Part shown: positions 44,189 to 52,057 of the stretch, in pieces
Layout of the letters: each line of letters begins with the position of its first letter
Position numbering within the stretch: the first letter of the stretch is position 1
Assembly (NCBI GenBank): GCA_044507695.1
Contig: JBIQJD010000018.1
Location: 1-64,000 of the forward strand
Direction: 5' to 3'
DNA from: JBIQJD01 sp044507695
Lineage (GTDB): Bacteria > Bacteroidota > Ignavibacteria > Ignavibacteriales > Ignavibacteriaceae
DNA: 64,000 nucleotides
Position numbers and translations under genes: made by a program
The notes under the pieces: model-generated
Database searches by the model: none
What the model was told of the DNA's origin: nothing
What the model saw: only the letters and a program-made list of their open reading frames with translations

Positions 44189-44548
44189 ATGACCAAAAAT
44201 AAAAAAACTGTAGAAAAATATATTGAAGGATTTAACGAAGGTGATCATCAAAAAATTCTTGAATGTCTTACTGATGATGTAGTATGGATAATGCCAGAAT
44301 TTATCAATCTCCGCGGCAAAGAAGCATTTGATAAAGAAATTGAGAATGATGCTTTTACCGGAAAACCTGAAATAAAACTTCTGCGTATGATAGAAGAAAA
44401 TGATGTTGTTATTGCAGAGGGAACAGTAAAAGCACATTTCAAAAATGGTAATTTACTTAATGCTGTTTTTTGTGATGTCTTTGAAATGCAGAATAGCAAA
44501 ATAAAGAAATTATCTACATATCAGATGAATCAGGAAGCGGAAGCGTGA
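44189..44548 (+). CDS. SnoaL-like / NTF2-like protein (second)
   Basis: A 119-residue protein: MTKNKKTVEKYIEGFNEGDHQKILECLTDDVVWIMPEFINLRGKEAF is a standard SnoaL-like opening, with strands VIAEGTVKAHFKNG and VFCDVFEMQ after it. The ATG at 44189 is preferred to a TTG two codons earlier. It is the last gene of the accessory cluster, mirroring the NTF2-like gene at its start, which suggests gene-family expansion within the locus. Ligand unknown. Confidence 0.87.
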   Translation: MTKNKKTVEKYIEGFNEGDHQKILECLTDDVVWIMPEFINLRGKEAFDKEIENDAFTGKPEIKLLRMIEENDVVIAEGTVKAHFKNGNLLNAVFCDVFEMQNSKIKKLSTYQMNQEAEA

Positions 44549-44618
44549 TGATGGAGTGCTGGAGGAATTGAATGATTTTATTTGGAAGTTGTTAGAACCA
44601 ATCAATTTAAAAAATAAA

Positions 44619-44640
44619 AAGGCGGGAGATTTCCCGCCTT
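44619..44640 (-). terminator. Rho-independent terminator of the multihaem cytochrome gene
   Basis: A perfect 9-bp stem AAGGCGGGA/TCCCGCCTT with a 4-nt loop. On the minus strand it is followed by TTTTATTTTTT. It lies 20 bp past the stop of the minus-strand cytochrome gene. Confidence 0.9.
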
Positions 44641-44660
44641 CATATAGGAGAAAACAAAGC

Positions 44661-46979
44661 TTACTTCATTAAGATCATCTTCCTGGTTTGTCTGAATGAA
44701 GCAGCTCCTGAAACTGCATTTGCTTCCAGTGTATAGAAATAAATTCCGGAAGAAACACTTGTTCCAAGTTCATTTGTATTGAACTGAATTTCATGATTTC
44801 CGGCAGTCTCTACAGAGTTCAGGAGAACTTTTACAACTTCACCTGTCATGCTGTAAATCGTTACTTTTACATTGCTGTCAAATGGCAATGCAAATTTAAT
44901 CGTTGTTGATGGATTGAACGGATTCGGGTAGTTCTGTAACAATGCATATTGAATGGGCATATTTGCACCAACTTCAATTGCTTTTGAATATGTGAAAGTA
45001 CCATCCAGATCAATTTGTTTCAACCTGTAAACAGCAGCGCCTTCAAAACTGAATGAGAAACTGTAGCTGTTCAAATTGCTTGAAGTTCCTTTACCTTCAA
45101 CGAATCCGATTTTTACCCAGCTTGTTCCGTTTTTCTTCTCTATTTCAAAACCTCTGTTATTGGTTTCTGTTGCTGTTTCCCATTTAAGAGTTACAATTCC
45201 ATTTTCAACAGTTGCATTGAACGAAATCAATTCAACAGGAACAATACCGCCGATTGCAATGATTGATTTGGTAAGAACATCAACAGCAAATTTTGTGTTG
45301 TGCATACCGCGGCTTCCATCATATGCAATCAGTTGATAGTTATGATAAGCTTTTTTCATATTAGGATCAGAAGCATCACGAATAGCTTCCCATGAAATTT
45401 CCGGACCTCTTGGCGGTAGATAATCTGCAAGTATTTCAAGGAGGCCGTCAATCTCAGAGCCGATATCTTCAATTGTTTTGTCACCATCATAATCTGCTAA
45501 AGCCTGAAAATCAGCAAAGCTGTCTTTTGGTCCGTGGCAGCTTTCACAGCTTGCAGTATAATCTTTACCGTTATCAGGATTATGCAGCCTGAAAGTATGT
45601 CCGCCAACTTTATCCCTGTTTTCATCACCATTTGGAGGTGATACAGCCATGTGGCATCCAACGCAGGCGTCTTCAACAGCAAATTTATGTGCACCACTCT
45701 GGAATGGAACACCGAAATCTGCTGCATTCTCGCCGAGTAAAACATCGGCCTGAGTTGAATGATGTGGTCCCCAATGTGAAGATGTAACATTTGGTAAATC
45801 AGAACCATTAGTTCTTGCTTTATGGCAGTTCATACAAGTCTTACCGGCACCGCCAATTGTGTAAGCATAACCGTTTGCAAGAGTATCAGAACTTGCTGGT
45901 GCAACGCGTAATGTTAAATCATGGGGATCATGACAGGTTGCGCATGTAATGGGTGTATGATCAGCTTCAATCAAATTAGAAGGATCAAATAATTCTCCTT
46001 TTGTAAAAGCAATATATCCGTTTGCATCATGGCATCTTGCGCAGTTGCTTAAATTGTTTGAAGTAACTGTGCGTTTAAATGATGAAGAATAGAGTGCTTC
46101 TGCATGAAGTGAATTTTCAAACTCAGCAACCTTGTTGTGTCTCCATGGTTCATCATGGCATTGAGCGCAGGCGCCTGATTCAACTGAAATTGAAATATTG
46201 GATTTGTTAGGACTCATTCCATGTAAACTTCCTGCCCCATGACATGATTCACACCCAATTGTTGCAAGGTTTACAAGTTTTGGATAATTCGAAACAATAG
46301 AATCAAATGAAGTAGGAGTTGAAACTGTAAACTGCCATCCTAATGATGAAGCAACATCATCAAATCCGCCGTTGTTAGCGGGAGCATTATGATCGGCGCC
46401 TGTGGTATGGCATTTAATACAGCTAGTTCCATAGTGATCGCTTGTTTCAAGTTCTCTTTCAAAAACTTTTGCGTGTCCAGATGATTTCCATTTATCAAAA
46501 ATTGCTGAAAATCCTGCTGAATGGCAGGTTGCGCATTTTGGGAAATCGCCGGCAACACCCTGATATCCGCCAACACCTACAAAATCAGCGGCATAAACAG
46601 AGATGGTTGTATCATCTGTTCCGCCGGCGGTAGTAATTGTTAATTTTACATCGAACTTTCCTTTAACATCTGCTTTGAAATAAGCCCAGTTTGTATTAAA
46701 GGTTGTTAATGAAGCTGCAGAACCCGTTGGCTTTGATACGAATTCATAGGCAGCGTTTGTTATTGCATCTGTGTTACCGATGTTTTGTGGTGAGAAATAA
46801 ACAAAGGTCTCATTTGGTACAACCGGCAGCCCTGTTGAGACTGAATTGGTTGTTGCACTAAGTCCAAGAGAGTTTAATTTGTGTGGTGTAACTGCTTCAA
46901 TTTTTATTTTTGCCTGTTGAGCATAAGATAAATTTAAAGCGAATGAGAGTAAAAGAACGAGTCGTAGAACATTTTTCAT
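44661..46979 (-). CDS. nine-haem c-type cytochrome with T9SS sorting domain
   Basis: A 772-residue secreted protein. A signal peptide (ends LSYAQ) and a beta domain (25-140) precede nine CxxCH haem sites at residues 149-153, 187-191, 243-247, 271-275, 313-317, 346-350, 382-386, 439-443 and 478-482. An Fn3-like module (about 580-665) and the type IX sorting domain (LLQNYPNPFNP to KMILMK) follow. It should be displayed on or released from the cell surface, so extracellular electron transfer is the obvious idea. Extra His residues between sites could be distal ligands. AAGGGG precedes the ATG. No other cytochrome gene adjoins it. Confidence 0.93.
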   Translation of the reverse strand: MKNVLRLVLLLSFALNLSYAQQAKIKIEAVTPHKLNSLGLSATTNSVSTGLPVVPNETFVYFSPQNIGNTDAITNAAYEFVSKPTGSAASLTTFNTNWAYFKADVKGKFDVKLTITTAGGTDDTTISVYAADFVGVGGYQGVAGDFPKCATCHSAGFSAIFDKWKSSGHAKVFERELETSDHYGTSCIKCHTTGADHNAPANNGGFDDVASSLGWQFTVSTPTSFDSIVSNYPKLVNLATIGCESCHGAGSLHGMSPNKSNISISVESGACAQCHDEPWRHNKVAEFENSLHAEALYSSSFKRTVTSNNLSNCARCHDANGYIAFTKGELFDPSNLIEADHTPITCATCHDPHDLTLRVAPASSDTLANGYAYTIGGAGKTCMNCHKARTNGSDLPNVTSSHWGPHHSTQADVLLGENAADFGVPFQSGAHKFAVEDACVGCHMAVSPPNGDENRDKVGGHTFRLHNPDNGKDYTASCESCHGPKDSFADFQALADYDGDKTIEDIGSEIDGLLEILADYLPPRGPEISWEAIRDASDPNMKKAYHNYQLIAYDGSRGMHNTKFAVDVLTKSIIAIGGIVPVELISFNATVENGIVTLKWETATETNNRGFEIEKKNGTSWVKIGFVEGKGTSSNLNSYSFSFSFEGAAVYRLKQIDLDGTFTYSKAIEVGANMPIQYALLQNYPNPFNPSTTIKFALPFDSNVKVTIYSMTGEVVKVLLNSVETAGNHEIQFNTNELGTSVSSGIYFYTLEANAVSGAASFRQTRKMILMK

Positions 46980-47198
46980 CTTACCCCTTGTTGGTTAAAT
47001 TTAACATACGGCTGCACATGAACAAAAAACGTTCCGCAATTTATTTTAATGTTAAAAAGAGTAAATGAAATTAAATCATAAAATATTTTCTATTAGTAAG
47101 AAATCAGAAAAATAAATTTCCAATTAAAGAGAAAGGAAAATAAAGGCTGAATTATTCTACGTTTAATTTTTCTACAGTTTAATTATTCCTTGGTTTGA

Positions 47199-47230
47199 TT
47201 GGTTAATAAAATTTTAATGTGCTAAATTTG
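47199..47230 (+). promoter_or_regulatory. candidate purM promoter
   Basis: TTG at 47199-47201, 21 nt, then TAAATTTG at 47223-47230, matching TAnnTTTG exactly. The ATG is at 47257 with no Shine-Dalgarno sequence before it. The surrounding gap 46980-47256 shows nothing else. Confidence 0.5.
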
Positions 47231-47256
47231 AACTCATTTTTTTAAGATGGTGAACG

Positions 47257-48252
47257 ATGAATAACACATATAAGTCAGCCGGAGTTGATATTGAAGCCGG
47301 TGATGAAACAGTAAAAAAAATTAAAGGATTTGCTAAATCTACTTTTAATAAGAATGTTCTGTCTGATATAGGAATGTTTGGCGGATTTTATGAACTTGAT
47401 TTTGCCAGGTATAAAAATCCTGTTCTAGTTTCAAGTGTTGATGGAGTTGGTACAAAATTAAAAGTTGCATTCGCAATGGATAAACACAACACAGTCGGAC
47501 AGGATCTTGTTAATCATTGCGTGAATGATATTGCTGTCTGCGGCGCAGAGCCTCTTTATTTTCTCGATTATCTCGCATTCGGGAAACTTGTTCCGCAAAA
47601 AGCAGCTTCAATAATTGAAGGATTTTCCATCGCCTGCAAAGAAAACGGATGCGCACTCATCGGCGGTGAAACTGCAGAGATGCCCGGTCTTTATGATGTG
47701 AATGAGTATGATATGTCAGGAACAATTGTAGGTATTGTTGAGAGAGAAAAAATTATTGACGGCAGAAATATTTCAAAAGGTGATTTGCTGATTGGTTATT
47801 CATCAAACGGGCTTCACACAAACGGATATTCACTTGCACGTAAAATTTTGTTTGAGAAATTTTCTGTAAATGATAAACCGGAGGAACTGAACGATACAAT
47901 TGGAGAAACACTTTTACTTGTTCATAAATCATATTTGAAATTGATTAAACATCTTAAAACAAATATGAATGTAAAAGGATTATCTCACATTACCGGCGGA
48001 GGAATAATTGGTAACACAAAGAGAATTATTCCTGGAGGACTGAACTTAAATATTCACTGGGATTCATGGGAACTTCCTCCAATATTTCAATTAATTCAGG
48101 ATGCCGGAAATGTAAGCAATGATGAAATGCGCAATGTATTTAATATGGGAATCGGGTTAATTGCAGTTATTTCCAAAGAAGATGAAAATGAAATTATGCG
48201 TTTATCAAGTGAAGTGAATGAACACCCGATTGTAATCGGCGAAGTTGAATAA
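47257..48252 (+). CDS. purM: phosphoribosylformylglycinamidine cyclo-ligase
   Basis: A 331-residue AIR synthetase, the fifth step of purine synthesis, converting FGAM to AIR with ATP. YKSAGVDIEAGDETV is the N-terminal signature, VSSVDGVGTKLKVAF the ATP-binding DGVGTK segment, CGAEPLYFLDYLA and GGETAEMPGLY the remaining PurM motifs, and THITGGG-equivalent SHITGGGIIGN is in the second half. Full length. It stands alone, with no other pur gene in the window, flanked by a T9SS cytochrome and a propeller protein. Confidence 0.97.
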   Translation: MNNTYKSAGVDIEAGDETVKKIKGFAKSTFNKNVLSDIGMFGGFYELDFARYKNPVLVSSVDGVGTKLKVAFAMDKHNTVGQDLVNHCVNDIAVCGAEPLYFLDYLAFGKLVPQKAASIIEGFSIACKENGCALIGGETAEMPGLYDVNEYDMSGTIVGIVEREKIIDGRNISKGDLLIGYSSNGLHTNGYSLARKILFEKFSVNDKPEELNDTIGETLLLVHKSYLKLIKHLKTNMNVKGLSHITGGGIIGNTKRIIPGGLNLNIHWDSWELPPIFQLIQDAGNVSNDEMRNVFNMGIGLIAVISKEDENEIMRLSSEVNEHPIVIGEVE

Positions 48253-48305
48253 TTATTAATTAAATAAGCACAAGAATCTATTCTGAAATGTGTTCGGCTA
48301 ATCTC

Positions 48306-48313
48306 TAAATTTT
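48306..48313 (+). promoter_or_regulatory. -7-like box TAAATTTT of a probably leaderless transcript
   Basis: TAAATTTT ends 3 nt before the ATG at 48317. No Shine-Dalgarno sequence and no TTG at -33. Weak by itself, but three other genes in the window show the same placement. Confidence 0.35.
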
Positions 48314-48316
48314 AAC

Positions 48317-49288
48317 ATGTTAAAACTTCTTCTAATACTTGTTCCGTTTACAATCTTCTCTCAGACAAAAATTGTATTTACATCTGTTGATGCTTCAAAC
48401 GATGAAGTACGTGCGCAGGTTTTTAATGAGAATGGAAACAATCGTATTGATTTAGGCTTCAGAAAGACATATTTGCCTGTTTGGTTTGGTGATAAAATTC
48501 TTTATAACAGTGATACATACATCTGGGAATGCGATACAACAGGAGAAAATTTAAAACAGCGTGAAGATGGTTTCCGGATTTCTGTTTCTCATGATCAAAC
48601 CAAATATGCTTTTTATAATAATGATGGAATCGGCATAGCTGATACTTCCGGAAAAATTATTAACCAGGTAATGGTTGAAGCATGGCCAAATGTTACAATC
48701 ACATGGTCATTGGATGATTCAAAAATTTCATATTATGATATTGAGAAAGAAAAATGTTTTTTATTTGATCTTAAAAATGATTCACTAATTACTTTCGGCG
48801 AGTGGATTTATCATCCGCTGTGGCATAAAAATCAAAACAAAATTTTATACAACAAAGCTGCCGGTGAAGAGGAGTTTGATGTTGTTATTCAGGATTCAAT
48901 GGATTTTAGTACGGCGGAGATAATTAACAAACCAGGTGAGATGGCTGTTGTTCCTGTTTGGTCTGATCTGGGAGATAAAATTGCTTATCTCGTAATTAAG
49001 AAAGATAGTACTGTCCAGGTAGATTCAGATATGCTGCCGAGTTTTCTTATGCTTTATAATCTAAATACAAAAGAACACACAATGCTGGCGGATGATGCGG
49101 GATTTACAGATGAAGCTTTTCCCCAAATTTCATTTGATGCCAGAGATGAAAACATTTATTACACAGCAATAAATGAAAATGGTTTGGGTGAGATTAAAAA
49201 AATAAATTTACTTACCAGGGAAGAATTTACATTAAGCGATAATCCTTCGATAGATGACAGGTTTCCACAGGTAAAAACATTTAAGTAA
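48317..49288 (+). CDS. exported TolB/WD40-like beta-propeller protein
   Basis: A 323-residue protein with a signal peptide (MLKLLLILVPFTIFSQ). The mature part has repeated strand units of the PD40/TolB kind: KIVFTSVDAS, ISVSHDQTKYAFY, VTITWSLDDSKISYYD, NKILYNKAAGEEEFDVVI, FPQISFDARDENIYYTAI. Such propellers are periplasmic scaffolds for protein or glycan binding. It is followed 56 bp later by a lipoprotein gene and then a TonB-dependent receptor, suggesting an envelope uptake or assembly unit. Ligand unknown. Confidence 0.82.
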   Translation: MLKLLLILVPFTIFSQTKIVFTSVDASNDEVRAQVFNENGNNRIDLGFRKTYLPVWFGDKILYNSDTYIWECDTTGENLKQREDGFRISVSHDQTKYAFYNNDGIGIADTSGKIINQVMVEAWPNVTITWSLDDSKISYYDIEKEKCFLFDLKNDSLITFGEWIYHPLWHKNQNKILYNKAAGEEEFDVVIQDSMDFSTAEIINKPGEMAVVPVWSDLGDKIAYLVIKKDSTVQVDSDMLPSFLMLYNLNTKEHTMLADDAGFTDEAFPQISFDARDENIYYTAINENGLGEIKKINLLTREEFTLSDNPSIDDRFPQVKTFK

Positions 49289-49309
49289 ACGGCAAATCTA
49301 TTCAGCGTG

Positions 49310-49340
49310 TTGTTTGTAATTTACATCCTTTCTATATTTT
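49310..49340 (+). promoter_or_regulatory. promoter TTG-N20-TATATTTT, probably leaderless
   Basis: TTG at 49310-49312, 20 nt, then TATATTTT at 49333-49340, ending 4 nt before the ATG at 49345. The spacing equals that of the promoter at 25508. No ribosome-binding site is present. Confidence 0.55.
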
Positions 49341-49344
49341 TAAC

Positions 49345-49857
49345 ATGAAATCAGTTTTAGTTTTTTACCTTTTACTACTTTTTATTTATACCGGATGTGA
49401 TAAGGGAATAGAACCTCTTCCGGAAATTCCTGCAGAACAAAAAGCCGGATTCAGCGGAACGATTACATTTACAGGTGAATGGCCTGATAGTGCAAAACGT
49501 ACTCATCTTGTTGTCTTTGAAAACCCTTTGCTTTCGGCTGCTGATTTTAATATTCTCAATTTAAAATATATTAGTAATGAAATTCCTTTCGGTTCAACCA
49601 CTTTCAATTTTAATTCAACTGATTCATCAATCGTTTCAATAAAAGAAGGTACATACAAATACGTTGCAGTAGCACAATCAGCTACTCCGCAAGTAGTGCT
49701 TGAAAGAAGCGCATGGTATGTAATCGGAGTTTATTATAATGAAGGCGATACGACCAAACCTGGTACGCTTGTCATTCCCGAAAAAACATTGGTGAAAAAT
49801 ATTAATATCAACTGCGATTTTAACAATCTTCCGCCGCAGCCGCCGGGAGGAGAATGA
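49345..49857 (+). CDS. predicted lipoprotein upstream of TonB receptor
   Basis: A 170-residue protein with lipobox LFIYTGC (Cys near residue 18) and a proline-rich mature start (DKGIEPLPEIPAEQ). The body is beta-rich (GFSGTITFTGEWPDSAKRTHLVVF, then GTYKYVAVAQSA), resembling a small Ig/carboxypeptidase-like fold. Its last codons overlap the ATG of the TonB-dependent receptor by 4 nt (ATGA), so the two are translationally coupled and may act as a pair in substrate capture. I do not recognise a ligand. Confidence 0.8.
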   Translation: MKSVLVFYLLLLFIYTGCDKGIEPLPEIPAEQKAGFSGTITFTGEWPDSAKRTHLVVFENPLLSAADFNILNLKYISNEIPFGSTTFNFNSTDSSIVSIKEGTYKYVAVAQSATPQVVLERSAWYVIGVYYNEGDTTKPGTLVIPEKTLVKNININCDFNNLPPQPPGGE

Positions 49858-52010
49858 TGAAATATTTTGTTCTCATTTTCTTTTGCTCATATATAATTAG
49901 TCTGGCACAATTTAAAATTTCCGGTAAAGTAACTGATGAAAAAAATATTCCGCTGCCCGGCGTTAATATTCTGATTAAAGGAACACATACCGGTACGGCT
50001 TCTGATGCTGATGGAAATTATACAATTGAAAATATTTCTCCCGGTAAATACAATATCGTTTTTTCCTTTCTTGGATTTAAAAGTAAATCTGCTTCAGTTG
50101 AGATTATCAATTCAAATATGGAGTTGAATATAATTTTAAAAGAAGAAGCGGTTGAATCTGCTGAAATCGTTGTTGCTGCCGGAAAGTATAAACAGCGGAT
50201 TTCCGAATTGCCTGTAAGCGCAGAGATAATGCCTGTGGAAGAAATGATGAAAAGAAATCTTACTAATCTCGAAGATGCAATGAGATACATTCCGGGATTG
50301 AACATGACACAGGATCAGTTAAGCATCCGCGGATCAAGCGGATACAGCCGTGGTGCCGGCACGCGGGTTTTACTTGCCATTGATGGCATTCCATTTTCTA
50401 CCGGTGATACGGGAGAAATTATCTGGTACATCGTTCCGGTTACTGAGTTACAGCGGATTGAAGTTATAAAAGGTGCTGCAAGTTCATTGTATGGATCATC
50501 GGCAATTGGCGGAGTTGTAAATCTGATTACAAAAGAAATTTCTGATGAACCTTCATTTTATATAAAAACTAATTTTGGATTTTATGATAAACCATCTTAT
50601 TCAGAGTGGGATTGGTCCGGTGAACACAGAAAATTTAACGGATTTACTTTTTCTCACTCAAACAGAATAAATAATTTTGGTTTTACTGCTGCGTTAACCA
50701 GACTTGAAGATGAAGGTTATAAACAAAGCGGATTCTATCATCGTTACATTGGATACTTCAAAGGAAGGTACCAATTTACTCCTGTTACTTCATTAAGTTT
50801 GATTTTCAATTCCGTTAATCAGCGCAATGGAAATTTTATTTATTGGAAAGATTCACATAACGCACTTGTTCCGCCTGATGCAGATCAGGGGCAGAGAATT
50901 GCAACAAACAGGTACATGTCCGGATTAATTTTCAACTCAGTACTGAGTAACGATTTGCAGTTAAATATCAAAACAAGTTATTACCGCACTGATTGGAAAG
51001 ATCAAACTGAATCAGCAAACTTTTCAAAAACTGATTTATTCAGAGGAGAAGTTCAGGCAACTTATTCCACAGATGAAGATGTTATAATTGTTTCAGGAGT
51101 TGAAGGTTCATTCACTGAAGTAAATTCAAACATCTTTAATAAACCGGATGGTAAAAGTGCAGGAGTTTATTCACAGGCAGATATTCACTTCTCACCAGAG
51201 CTATTGTTTAGCGCGGGAATCCGATATGATTATACACAGCTTTATAATCTTGATTCATTTTCAGCATTCTCACCAAAACTTGGAATTAATTATAACGTAA
51301 ATGACAAAATAATTTTACGGAGTTCATTCGGCAGCGGATTCAGAGCACCCTCAGTTGCTGAAGCATTTACATCAACAACTGCAAGCGGCATTACAATCAA
51401 ACCAAATCCGGAACTTCAGCCTGAAACAAATTATACATTTGAGGCGGGAATAAATTATCAGCCAATGAATGATTTAACTTTTGATGCAGCAATTTTTCAT
51501 AACGAGTTTTATGATTTTATTGAACCGGGAATTGACCCGAAAGACGGCAGGGTGATTTTTGATAATCTTACAAGAGCAAGAATTCAAGGCTTTGAATTGA
51601 ATACAAATCTGGTTCCGTGTAATAATCTTAATTTTTATTTCAGCTACACGTATCTTTGGGCAAGAGATATTCAGAAAAAGAAATTTCTGAAATACAGACC
51701 GCGGCATCTGGCACTTGCCGGAGTTGAATACTCTTTTGCCGGGGCTGAATTTGGCGCTGATTTTCGTTTCTGGAGTAAGGTTGAAGAGATTGATTTTGAA
51801 TTGATTGATCTTGGTTTGGTGCCTGATGGAGAACTCAGAACAGATGTTGCAGTTCTTGATCTCCGTGCCGGATATAATTTTATTAATTCAGGTTTACCGC
51901 TCAGGGTGTTTCTGAATTTGAAGAATGCATTTAATTATAATTATGTTGAACTGATCGGAAATCTTGCTCCGATAAGGAACATCTCTTTAAGTGCAGAATT
52001 AATTTTTTAA
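49854..52010 (+). CDS. TonB-dependent outer-membrane receptor with carboxypeptidase-regulatory domain
   Basis: A 718-residue receptor. A signal peptide is followed by a CarbopepD_reg-like domain (about 22-100: KISGKVTDEKNIPLPGVNIL, then GKYNIVFSFLGF). The plug domain covers about 115-225 (NLEDAMRYIPGLNM, LAIDGIPF, VIKGAASSLYGSSAIGGVVN), and a 22-strand-type barrel ends NISLSAELIF. It transports a ligand across the outer membrane with TonB energy. The short plug and size are like BtuB/CirA-type siderophore, metal or vitamin receptors rather than 1000-residue SusC proteins. It is coupled to the upstream lipoprotein gene. Confidence 0.94.
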   Translation: MMKYFVLIFFCSYIISLAQFKISGKVTDEKNIPLPGVNILIKGTHTGTASDADGNYTIENISPGKYNIVFSFLGFKSKSASVEIINSNMELNIILKEEAVESAEIVVAAGKYKQRISELPVSAEIMPVEEMMKRNLTNLEDAMRYIPGLNMTQDQLSIRGSSGYSRGAGTRVLLAIDGIPFSTGDTGEIIWYIVPVTELQRIEVIKGAASSLYGSSAIGGVVNLITKEISDEPSFYIKTNFGFYDKPSYSEWDWSGEHRKFNGFTFSHSNRINNFGFTAALTRLEDEGYKQSGFYHRYIGYFKGRYQFTPVTSLSLIFNSVNQRNGNFIYWKDSHNALVPPDADQGQRIATNRYMSGLIFNSVLSNDLQLNIKTSYYRTDWKDQTESANFSKTDLFRGEVQATYSTDEDVIIVSGVEGSFTEVNSNIFNKPDGKSAGVYSQADIHFSPELLFSAGIRYDYTQLYNLDSFSAFSPKLGINYNVNDKIILRSSFGSGFRAPSVAEAFTSTTASGITIKPNPELQPETNYTFEAGINYQPMNDLTFDAAIFHNEFYDFIEPGIDPKDGRVIFDNLTRARIQGFELNTNLVPCNNLNFYFSYTYLWARDIQKKKFLKYRPRHLALAGVEYSFAGAEFGADFRFWSKVEEIDFELIDLGLVPDGELRTDVAVLDLRAGYNFINSGLPLRVFLNLKNAFNYNYVELIGNLAPIRNISLSAELIF

Positions 52011-52057
52011 TTTTGCTCTCCGATAATATTAATAATTTTTTGGGGAAAGGATTCATA

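Noticed and set aside
44129..44437. Minus-strand frame antisense to the second SnoaL-like gene
   Set aside because: Phe/Tyr/Ile-rich with no motif; the plus-strand SnoaL-like frame explains the region.
33755..44548. A defence island or integrated mobile element
   Set aside because: No integrase, transposase, tRNA boundary, direct repeats or defence genes were seen; the genes are ordinary single-domain families.
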